Part shown: positions 1 to 4,786 of the stretch, piece after piece | Layout of the letters: each line of letters begins with the position of its first letter | How positions within the stretch are numbered: position 1 is the stretch's first letter | Origin: Rhodospirillales bacterium | GTDB lineage: Bacteria > Pseudomonadota > Alphaproteobacteria > Rhodospirillales > 2-02-FULL-58-16 | Direction: 5' to 3' | Length of the DNA stretch: 5,651 nucleotides | NCBI GenBank assembly: GCA_021775195.1 | Contig: JAJFIG010000351.1 | Coordinates: forward strand, 1-5,651 | Position numbers and translations under genes: made by a program | The notes under the pieces: model-generated | What the model was told of the DNA's origin: nothing | Seen by the model: only the letters and a program-made list of their open reading frames with translations | Database searches by the model: none

Positions 1-330
1 GGCCTGCTCGTCGACGGCGGCGTCCGGGACCTGGAGGAGATGGTAGAATTCGACTTTCCCGTCTTCGCCCGCCACATGGTCCCGACCACGGGACGGACGC
101 GGCTCAAGGTCGAGGCCATCAATGTCCCCGTCACCATTGACGGCGTCGCCGTGGCGCCCGGCGACATCATCGCCGCCGACGGCACCGGCGTCGTCTGCCT
201 GCCCGCCACCCGCGCCGAGGAGATCGTCACCCTTGCCGAGGCCTTTGCCGCCGACGATGCGGCCGCCGTCGAGGACCTCAAGGCCGGCCTGACGTTTTCC
301 CAGGCCATGGCCAAGTACACCAAGATCTGA
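1..330 (+). CDS. RraA-family protein, 3' part (HMG/CHA aldolase or oxaloacetate decarboxylase-like lyase)
   Basis: The frame is open from the first base and ends at TGA 328-330, giving the last 109 residues; family members usually have about 210-230, so roughly half is missing to the left. The visible part starts with DGGVRDLEE (residues 5-13), which fits the RraA-family active-site signature R-D-x2-E/D. In the class II pyruvate aldolases of this family, the Arg binds the oxo-acid substrate and the Asp ligates the divalent metal. It is followed by FPVFARHMVPTTG and by GDIIAADGTGVVCLP, both typical of the family's C-terminal half. Known members are 4-hydroxy-4-methyl-2-oxoglutarate aldolases and oxaloacetate decarboxylases that yield pyruvate; others act as RNase E regulators or are wrongly called demethylmenaquinone methyltransferases. 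The next gene starts 5 bases after the stop, so the two are probably co-transcribed. The family call is firm; the substrate is unknown. Confidence 0.88.
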   Translation, partial: GLLVDGGVRDLEEMVEFDFPVFARHMVPTTGRTRLKVEAINVPVTIDGVAVAPGDIIAADGTGVVCLPATRAEEIVTLAEAFAADDAAAVEDLKAGLTFSQAMAKYTKI

Positions 331-335
331 ACCCC

Positions 336-1925
336 ATGCCCAACCCTCCGTCCCTCGCCGAAGTGATTATCGACTCTCTCGCCGGCCACGGCGTCCGGCG
401 CCTGTTCGGCATCCCCGGCGGCGGTTCCAGCCTTGCCCTCATGGAGGCCGCCGGCAAGACCGGGATCGACGTCGTCCTCACCCGCACCGAGACCGCGGCG
501 GCGTTCATGGCCGCCGTCACCGCCGAGATCTCCGCCACCCCCGGGGTCGTTTTCACCGGTGTTGGCCCGGGGGCGGCGAGTGCCATCAACGGCGTCGCCT
601 ATGCCCACCTCGAGCGCGCCCCGCTGCTCCACATTACCGACGGCCCGGCGTCGTCCCTGCATCAGGCCTTCGACCAGCAGGCCCTGTTCGCCCCCGTCAC
701 CAGGGCCCAGGCCCGCTTGCGTCCGGAAGGCGGGCGTGCCGCCATCGAGGCCGCCATCGGCCGCGCCATGACCCGGCCCTGGGGCCCGGTCCACCTGGAA
801 TTGACCGCCACTGATGCCAACATCCCGGTCACCGATCCCGGCGACCCACCGCCGGCCCCTCCGGCACCGGAACCTGACGCCGAGGCGCTGGACCAGGCCC
901 GCCGCCTGCTCGCCGCCAGCGAAAGGCCGGTCCTGATCGCCGGCCTCGAGGCCCGCCACGGCGACGCCCCCGCCGCGCTCTGTCGCCTGGCCGAGGCACT
1001 TGCCTGCCCGGTGCTCCTCACCTACAAGGCCAAGGGCACCCTGCCCGATTCCCATCCCGGTACCGTCGGCATGTTCACCGGTGCCGCCGCCGAGGCAGAT
1101 TGCATCGCCGCCGCCGACCTGATCGTCCTGTTCGGTTTCGATCCGGTGGAAATGATCCCCGGGAAGTGGCGTTACGAAACGCCGATCCTCGACCTCCGCG
1201 CCGCCCCCACCGCCGAATTGCCGGTGCCGCACCGATGCCGCGTCGTCGGGCCCCTGGCCGATGTGGTCCAGGGCCTCATGCCGGTATCGGCGACGGCTTG
1301 GCCGGCATCCGGAATTGCCGACCTGCGCGATGTCATGCGATCACGTTTGAACATTCGCGGCGTCGGCCACACCCCCCAGACCGTGGTCGAGGCTGCCTCC
1401 CAGGCGGCGCCGGCGGGCTGCCGGGTCACCATCGACGCTGGCGCCCACATGTTCAGCGCCTTCGCCTTCTGGGACGCTGGCCTTCCCTTCGGCGTCCTCA
1501 AGTCAAACGGCCTCTCGACCATGGGCTTCGCCTTGCCAGCGGCTATCGCCTCGGCCCTCCAGGAACCGGATCGGCCCGTGGTCGCCATCACCGGCGACGG
1601 CGGTTTGATGATGTGCCTCGCGGAACTGACCACGGCGGTCGAACGCGGTTGCGCCATTGTCGTCCTCGTCGTCAACGATGGGGCGCTGTCGCTGATCGAC
1701 GTCAAGCAGCAGCGCCAACAGCTCAAAAGCCTCGCCACCCGGTATCCCGCCGTCGACTTCGCCGCCGCCGCCCGGGCGCTCGGCTGCCGCGCGTGGCGGG
1801 TCGGCAACGGTGATGCCCTGGCGCCGGTTCTCGCCGACGCCTTCGCTAGCGGCCACCCGGCGCTCATCGACGTTGTTGTCGACGCCGGCGGCTACGGCGA
1901 CCAACTCGCGGCCCTCCGTGGCTAG
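336..1925 (+). CDS. Thiamine-diphosphate-dependent enzyme, acetolactate synthase-like (529 aa)
   Basis: This is a complete three-domain ThDP enzyme: Pyr domain (about 1-165), central domain (about 180-310) and PP domain (about 350-510). The Pyr domain carries FGIPGGG (24-30), the cofactor-activating Glu52 in TRTETAAAFMA, and FDQQALFAPVTR, which resembles acetolactate synthases. The PP domain carries SNGLSTMGFALP (from 390) and the ThDP/Mg2+ motif GDG 420-422 followed by Asn447-Asp448. The His that usually precedes the catalytic Glu in acetolactate synthases (HE) is Thr here. At 529 residues it is shorter than biosynthetic acetolactate synthases (about 560-600) and than sulfoacetaldehyde acetyltransferase, and no regulatory-subunit gene is adjacent. 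It is therefore more likely catabolic, either a 2-oxo-acid decarboxylase or a carboligase. ATG 336 lies 5 bases after the RraA stop with no clear Shine-Dalgarno, which suggests translational coupling. The stop TAG overlaps the stop of the convergent RidA gene. Superfamily is certain; reaction is not. Confidence 0.9.
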   Translation: MPNPPSLAEVIIDSLAGHGVRRLFGIPGGGSSLALMEAAGKTGIDVVLTRTETAAAFMAAVTAEISATPGVVFTGVGPGAASAINGVAYAHLERAPLLHITDGPASSLHQAFDQQALFAPVTRAQARLRPEGGRAAIEAAIGRAMTRPWGPVHLELTATDANIPVTDPGDPPPAPPAPEPDAEALDQARRLLAASERPVLIAGLEARHGDAPAALCRLAEALACPVLLTYKAKGTLPDSHPGTVGMFTGAAAEADCIAAADLIVLFGFDPVEMIPGKWRYETPILDLRAAPTAELPVPHRCRVVGPLADVVQGLMPVSATAWPASGIADLRDVMRSRLNIRGVGHTPQTVVEAASQAAPAGCRVTIDAGAHMFSAFAFWDAGLPFGVLKSNGLSTMGFALPAAIASALQEPDRPVVAITGDGGLMMCLAELTTAVERGCAIVVLVVNDGALSLIDVKQQRQQLKSLATRYPAVDFAAAARALGCRAWRVGNGDALAPVLADAFASGHPALIDVVVDAGGYGDQLAALRG

Positions 1926-2311
1926 TCGATTTTTGCCGCCACCGCCTCGATTTCCACCTTCAGGTTCGGGCGCACAAGGGCGTCGATCAGGAAGAACGTG
2001 TTCGCCGGCTTGTGATCGCCCATGACCCCGTCGCGGACATCGAGATAGTCCTGGATGTCGTCGGAGTCGGTCAGGTAGGTGTTGAAGCGGACGATGTCCG
2101 CGAACGACATGTTGGCGGCATCCAGAATGGTTGCCAGGCGTTCGAAGACGATGGCGGCCTGCTCCGTCGCCGACTCGGGTGTGAAGCCGTCGGCTTTTGT
2201 GCCGATTTGGCCATTGGTGAAGAGAAGGCGGGCCCCGGCGGGCACTTCAACCGCGTGGGCGACGTTGCGGGAATGGGGATAGATCGAATCGAGGACATGT
2301 ACCTTGAGCAC
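1922..2311 (-). CDS. RidA/YjgF/YER057c/UK114-family protein lacking the catalytic arginine (129 aa, GTG start)
   Basis: The length and fold landmarks match RidA proteins: FTNGQIG (31-37), NMSFADIVRFNTYLTD (67-82) and VEIEAVA (119-125). RidA proteins are small trimeric cytosolic enzymes that hydrolyse reactive enamine/imine intermediates released by PLP enzymes. The Arg that binds the substrate carboxylate in E. coli RidA (Arg105, in PARS) is replaced by Asn104 in KPANTFF, so canonical imine deaminase activity is doubtful. This pattern resembles the Arg-less Rid subfamilies, whose functions are mostly unknown. The start is GTG 2311, supported by a strong AAGGAG 7 bases upstream; the next in-frame ATG (residue 68) would destroy the fold. 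The gene is convergent with the ThDP gene, sharing the four bases CTAG at their stops, and divergent from the GNAT gene, so it is probably expressed from its own promoter in 2312-2386. Confidence 0.9.
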   Translation of the reverse strand: MLKVHVLDSIYPHSRNVAHAVEVPAGARLLFTNGQIGTKADGFTPESATEQAAIVFERLATILDAANMSFADIVRFNTYLTDSDDIQDYLDVRDGVMGDHKPANTFFLIDALVRPNLKVEIEAVAAKID

Positions 2312-2318
2312 GAAAGGT

Positions 2319-2324
2319 CTCCTT
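2319..2324 (-). promoter_or_regulatory. Ribosome binding site AAGGAG deciding the GTG start of the RidA-family gene
   Basis: Read on the minus strand, AAGGAG ends 7 bases before GTG 2311-2309. It is one of the best Shine-Dalgarno sequences in the window and justifies the GTG start. Its 5' end overlaps the left TTATGCCA repeat by two bases, so a protein bound there would sit on the translation start region of this gene. Confidence 0.75.
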
Positions 2325-2359
2325 ATGCCAGACCGGCCGATTATGTTATGCCACCGGCC
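2323..2359. promoter_or_regulatory. Divergent promoter/operator between the RidA and GNAT genes with an imperfect direct repeat
   Basis: The 75-base gap between two divergent genes contains TTATGCCA at 2323-2330 and again at 2346-2353, offset by 23 bases. Each copy is followed by CCGGCC (2333-2338 and 2354-2359), with a two-base GA insertion in the first copy only. Tandem boxes about two helical turns apart are typical of a dimeric regulator bound to one DNA face. The same GCCA core with 23-base spacing recurs in the MocR/aminotransferase intergenic region, making the nearby MocR protein the leading candidate regulator (inference). I cannot assign convincing -35/-10 boxes. Confidence 0.5.
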
Positions 2360-2386
2360 ATCGGCCCAAGAAATTACGAGGCAGCC

Positions 2387-2845
2387 ATGGAAGACGTAAT
2401 CATTCGCCCGGCGCTGCGGCGCGACCTGGCGCCCGTCGTTCGCCTGCTGGCCAACGATCCCCTAGGATCGAAAAGGGAAATCGATACCGACCCGCCGGCC
2501 CAGTGTTATATGGACGCCTTCGCCGCCATGGAGGCCGACCCCCGCAACGAATTCATGGTCGCCGAACGAGAGGGCGAGATCGTCGGCTGCCTTCAGTTGA
2601 CATTCATCCCGGGGCTGTCGCGCATGGGCATGGAGCGGGCCCAGATCGAAAGCGTCCGCGTTGCCGAGAGCATGCGCGGCGAGGGCCTCGGGCAACGGCT
2701 TTTCCAATGGGCCATCGAACGGGCCCGCGAGCGGAGATGCGGTCTCGTGCAGTTGACCACCGACGCCAGCCGCGACGGCGCCCAGGGCTTTTACCGCGCT
2801 CTCGGTTTCGTCCCGTCCCACGTCGGCATGAAACTGACGTTGTAG
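2387..2845 (+). CDS. GNAT-family N-acetyltransferase (152 aa)
   Basis: The protein begins MEDVIIRPALRRDLAPVVRL, a typical GNAT first strand and helix. It carries EGEIVGCLQLTFIPGL (62-77, central strands) and motif A, ESVRVAESMRGEGLGQRL (88-105). In motif A, R-G-E-G-L-G (97-102) is the acetyl-CoA pyrophosphate-binding loop. It ends with ASRDGAQGFYRALGFVP (127-143), the usual motif B with the GFYxxxGF signature. The reaction is transfer of an acetyl group from acetyl-CoA to an amine; the substrate cannot be read from sequence. Start 2387 has GAGG 5 bases upstream and gives the normal GNAT N-terminus. An in-frame ATG at 2348 would add 13 residues of poor character, and it lies inside the operator repeat, so I reject it. 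The gene is divergent from the RidA gene and ends 2 bases before the stop of the convergent small acidic gene. Confidence 0.92.
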   Translation: MEDVIIRPALRRDLAPVVRLLANDPLGSKREIDTDPPAQCYMDAFAAMEADPRNEFMVAEREGEIVGCLQLTFIPGLSRMGMERAQIESVRVAESMRGEGLGQRLFQWAIERARERRCGLVQLTTDASRDGAQGFYRALGFVPSHVGMKLTL

Positions 2846-2851
2846 CGTCAG
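2834..2851. terminator. Perfect 6-bp inverted repeat over both convergent stop codons (weak bidirectional terminator candidate)
   Basis: CTGACG (2834-2839), a 6-base spacer TTGTAG, then CGTCAG (2846-2851) form a perfect hairpin on either strand. The spacer ends with the GNAT stop TAG, and the right arm contains the stop of the small minus-strand gene (2848-2850). There is no T-tract on either side, so it is not a textbook intrinsic terminator. A shared bidirectional transcript end is possible but weakly supported. Confidence 0.3.
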
Positions 2852-3132
2852 GACCGGCGCACCAGCAATTGGGGGATGATCTCGGTATCCGAACCGCCCT
2901 CGGGGGGACGGACCCCATCCGGCAGTGTTCCCTCGTCCAGATCGTCGAAGGGGACAAATTCGTCCTCGGAGAGGAAGCTCGTGGCTTCGTCTTCCGAGGC
3001 GAACCGGTGAACCGTCCCGTCGCAGTCGAGAACCTCGGCGCTGCCGTTGGCATTAATGCGAAGCCGCGCCCAGTTCAAGTCCGGCAGGCTGCAGTCCATC
3101 AGCCACCAGGATTGCGCCACCCTGCCGATCAT
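2848..3132 (-). CDS. Small acidic protein of unknown function, translationally coupled to the MocR gene (94 aa)
   Basis: I do not recognise a named family. The sequence is tryptophan-containing near the N-terminus (QSWWLMDCSLPDLNWARL, 8-25), followed by a strand-like stretch (LRINANGSAEVLDCDGTVHRF) and a strongly acidic segment (SEDEATSFLSEDEFVPFDDLDE). It contains no lysine and about 19 Asp/Glu against 7 Arg. No signal peptide or membrane segment is visible; it is probably a soluble cytosolic protein. It is likely real: its ATG (3132-3130) overlaps the MocR stop TGA (3131-3129) as ATGA, the classic sign of translational coupling. It also fills the space up to the GNAT stop exactly, leaving 2 bases. 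By position it could be an accessory or modulator of the MocR regulator or a metabolic protein of the same operon, but nothing in the sequence shows which. Confidence 0.75.
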   Translation of the reverse strand: MIGRVAQSWWLMDCSLPDLNWARLRINANGSAEVLDCDGTVHRFASEDEATSFLSEDEFVPFDDLDEGTLPDGVRPPEGGSDTEIIPQLLVRRS

Positions 3133-4607
3133 GCCGCGGCCGACCCGCGTACGTGGACCAGGTCCGCGAGTATCCGGATGCCGGGTTCGATCTTCTCCAG
3201 GGCAATCGAGGAAAAGCCAAGGCGGAAGTAGTTCCGCGGCGGTTTCCTGGAATTGAAATTGACCTCGCCGGGCTCGATGACGATGCCCTGCTCCAGGGCC
3301 GCCGCCGCCAGCGTCTTGGCGTCCAGGCCCTCGGGACCGCGCACCCAGTAGCTGGTGCCGCCGAAGGTCGGCACCCGGGCCGAATCGGGAAGATAGCGGG
3401 CCAGGGCCTCGCCCATCCGTTCCCAGCGCGCCCGGTAGGCCCGGTGCAGCCGGTGGATCAGGGCATCGTGGTGGCCGAGCGACAGGAACAGCGCCGCCGT
3501 GCGCTGGTTGTTGTTGGGGGCGTGGCGCAGCATCAGGCGCCTGAGTGCCCGCGCCTCCTCGATCAGTTTCGGCGGGCCCACCAGGTAGCCCAGCCTGAGC
3601 CCCGGAAACAGCGTCTTCGAGAGACTCCCGACGTAGATCACCCTGTCGTCCTTATCCAGCGACTTGAGCGCCGGTGTCGGTTCGCTGACGTAGTTGGTTT
3701 CGAACTCGTAGTCGTCCTCGATAACTAGGAAGTCCTTGGCCACTGATCGCTCCAGCAGGGCCTTCCGGCGTTCCAGGGGCAGCGTTACCGTGGTCGGGAA
3801 CTGGTGGCTCGGCGTCACGTAGACGTAGTCGCAGCTATCCAGGCGGCGGTTGATCGGCAGGCCGTGCTCGTCCACCGCGATCGCCGCCAGGCGCGAGGTC
3901 TTCAAACGGAAGGTGTTACGCACGTCCGGATATCCGGGATCCTCCATGCCGACCCGCGAATGTTCGGTCACCAGCAGGCTGGCCAAAAGGTAAAGGGCGT
4001 TCTGCGCCCCAAGGGTGATCAGGATCTGGTCGGGGGCGGCGTGGATACCGCGCCGTGGCAACAACCGAGTGCGGATCTGTTCCACCAGCATCCCATCGTC
4101 GGTGCCGTGGGTGTCGCTGGTCCAGGCGTCCATGGTCTTGCGGCCGAGGGCCTGGCGCGAGCATTCCCGCCACGCGGCGATGGGAAAGAGCGTGTGATCC
4201 ACCTGGCCGTAGATGAAAGGGTAGGGGTGGGCAAGCCAGTCCGGCGGCTTCTCGATGTTGTCCTGGCGCGTTGGGCGGACCCGGAACCGGGCCTCCCAGT
4301 TCGGAGCATTTTCCGACGGCGCCGCGCTCTCGGCGTCCACCGCTGCCTGCCCCATGGCAATATCGTCGCTGACATAAAACCCGCTGCGTTCCCGGGCCGC
4401 AAGGAAGTCGTCGTCCACCAGGCCCTGATAGGCAAGGACCACCGTATTGCGGGACACGCCCAGGGTTTTTGCCATTTTGCGGCACGACGGCAACGGCTCG
4501 CCCGCCACCAACTGACCGTCGAGGATCGCCGCAACCAGCATTTCCCGGATCTGCGCCTGGATGCTGGTGTTGGGTCTGCGGCCCAGATGGAACAAGGTGT
4601 CGCGCAT
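3129..4607 (-). CDS. MocR-type (GntR superfamily) transcriptional regulator with aminotransferase-like domain (492 aa)
   Basis: An N-terminal GntR winged helix-turn-helix (about 11-79) contains PLPSCRKMAKTLGVSRNTVV (38-57). After a linker comes a fold-type I aminotransferase-like domain (about 125-485). PLP-site landmarks are intact: TPSHQFPT (265-272), IEDDYEFETNY (296-306, Asp contacting the pyridine nitrogen), SLSK with Lys331 as the Schiff-base lysine, and Arg462 in YFRLGF, matching the carboxylate-binding Arg of GabR-like proteins. Such regulators (GabR, TauR, PdxR) bind PLP and use an amino compound as effector rather than catalysing turnover. Length is usual for the family. ATG 4607 gives the standard N-terminus, though its ribosome binding site is weak. 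The gene is divergent from the aminotransferase gene 179 bases away, the classic arrangement for a regulator of that gene, and overlaps the small acidic gene downstream. The effector is probably the transaminase substrate or a related omega-amino acid (inference). A box 6 bases upstream of its start suggests autoregulation. Confidence 0.94.
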   Translation of the reverse strand: MRDTLFHLGRRPNTSIQAQIREMLVAAILDGQLVAGEPLPSCRKMAKTLGVSRNTVVLAYQGLVDDDFLAARERSGFYVSDDIAMGQAAVDAESAAPSENAPNWEARFRVRPTRQDNIEKPPDWLAHPYPFIYGQVDHTLFPIAAWRECSRQALGRKTMDAWTSDTHGTDDGMLVEQIRTRLLPRRGIHAAPDQILITLGAQNALYLLASLLVTEHSRVGMEDPGYPDVRNTFRLKTSRLAAIAVDEHGLPINRRLDSCDYVYVTPSHQFPTTVTLPLERRKALLERSVAKDFLVIEDDYEFETNYVSEPTPALKSLDKDDRVIYVGSLSKTLFPGLRLGYLVGPPKLIEEARALRRLMLRHAPNNNQRTAALFLSLGHHDALIHRLHRAYRARWERMGEALARYLPDSARVPTFGGTSYWVRGPEGLDAKTLAAAALEQGIVIEPGEVNFNSRKPPRNYFRLGFSSIALEKIEPGIRILADLVHVRGSAAA

Positions 4608-4612
4608 TTCCG

Positions 4613-4646
4613 TTGGCCTAATCGAAATGCCACAATTGGCCCTATA
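4613..4646. promoter_or_regulatory. Candidate MocR operator: two TTGGCC-containing boxes 23 bases apart
   Basis: TTGGCCTAA (4613-4621) and TTGGCCCTATA (4636-4646) form an imperfect direct repeat with 23-base offset. MocR-family dimers are known to bind paired direct repeats (GabR and TauR). From memory, the TauR box CTGGACYTAA resembles the second copy, but this should be verified. A related GCCA half-site in the opposite orientation (AAATGCCA, 4625-4632) lies between them, and CCTATAGG (4641-4648) is a palindrome. The first box starts 6 bases upstream of the regulator start codon, so binding there would probably repress the regulator's own gene. I cannot assign a confident promoter on either strand. 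Confidence 0.5.
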
Positions 4647-4657
4647 GGAGCTTTCCC

Positions 4658-4681
4658 GTGGAGCTTATGGTGTTTGCTTAA
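4658..4681 (+). other. Possible 7-codon leader reading frame upstream of the aminotransferase gene
   Basis: GTG 4658 opens a frame encoding MELMVFA that stops at TAA 4679-4681. It is preceded by TAGGAG (4645-4650) at an optimal 7-base spacing. GGAGCTT occurs twice, at 4647-4653 and 4660-4666, 13 bases apart. An ATG inside the frame (4667) follows a second GGAG, but only 3 bases away. The frame precedes the terminator-like hairpin by about 45 bases, as in leader-peptide attenuators. There is no run of diagnostic codons, so this may be chance. Confidence 0.2.
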
Positions 4682-4694
4682 AGGGCACAAGCAA
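4674..4694. repeat. Perfect 6-bp dyad TTGCTT / AAGCAA
   Basis: TTGCTT (4674-4679) and AAGCAA (4689-4694) are perfect inverted arms around a 9-base spacer. It could be a DNA-binding dyad or a small leader-RNA hairpin on the plus strand. It overlaps the end of the possible leader frame. GGGC (4683-4686) and GCCC (4696-4699) offer an alternative pairing in the same place. Confidence 0.3.
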
Positions 4695-4725
4695 CGCCCG
4701 GCAGGCAACTGGCCAGCAAATCGCC

Positions 4726-4767
4726 GGCTCCCGCGAACCGGTGCGGTTGCGGGTGCCTTCTTTTCTT
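4726..4767 (+). terminator. Intrinsic-terminator-like hairpin in the aminotransferase leader (putative attenuator)
   Basis: On the plus strand, GGC-T-CCCGC-g-AACC (4726-4739) pairs with GGTT-GCGGG-T-GCC (4745-4757) around the 5-base loop GGTGC. This makes 12 Watson-Crick pairs with one T-T mismatch and one bulged G (4735). It is followed at once by TTCTTTTCTT (4758-4767), eight T in ten bases. That is the form of a rho-independent terminator, active only in the plus direction; the minus strand has no T-tract after the stem. No plus-strand gene ends upstream, and the start codon lies 19 bases beyond the T-tract. The likeliest roles are premature termination in the 5' leader or the end of a short leader RNA or sRNA. 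It is not placed to terminate a normal gene. Confidence 0.6.
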
Positions 4768-4772
4768 GGCAC

Positions 4773-4778
4773 GGGGAG
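4773..4778 (+). promoter_or_regulatory. Ribosome binding site GGGGAG of the aminotransferase gene
   Basis: GGGGAG ends 8 bases before ATG 4787 and fixes that start. It lies immediately downstream of the terminator-like hairpin and T-tract, so folding of that leader could affect its transcription. Confidence 0.65.
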
Positions 4779-4786
4779 TGAATCAG

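Noticed and set aside
1172..1867. Minus-strand open frames opposite the ThDP gene (also 1503-1904)
   Set aside because: They lie wholly inside the conserved PP domain coding region on the other strand and show no motif of their own.
336..1925. ThDP enzyme as sulfoacetaldehyde acetyltransferase (Xsc) of a taurine pathway with the transaminase
   Set aside because: It is clearly shorter than Xsc, its motifs read as generic acetolactate-synthase-like, and it is not adjacent to the transaminase. The taurine link would rest only on the regulator type.
2071..2298. Minus-strand ATG frame inside the RidA gene as an alternative start or gene
   Set aside because: It is in a different frame from the RidA motifs. 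The GTG start at 2311 with AAGGAG explains the gene.
2012..2386. Upstream in-frame extension of the GNAT gene to an ATG at 2012
   Set aside because: It would run antisense through most of the RidA gene. The GNAT domain, its Shine-Dalgarno sequence and a normal length all point to ATG 2387.
2503..3231. A 242-codon plus-strand open frame across the GNAT gene and opposite the small acidic gene
   Set aside because: It overlaps the GNAT gene in another frame and is arginine/proline-rich without motifs, typical of a shadow frame.
4608..4650. Sigma-70 promoter using TTGGCC as -35 and TATAGG as -10
   Set aside because: The spacing from TTGGCC (4613) to TATAGG (4643) is 24 bases, too long, and the second TTGGCC directly abuts it. 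No pair in the region has both good boxes and 16-18 base spacing.
3804..4781. A 325-codon plus-strand open frame opposite the MocR gene
   Set aside because: It is antisense to conserved MocR motifs, shows no domain, and is a product of third-position GC bias.
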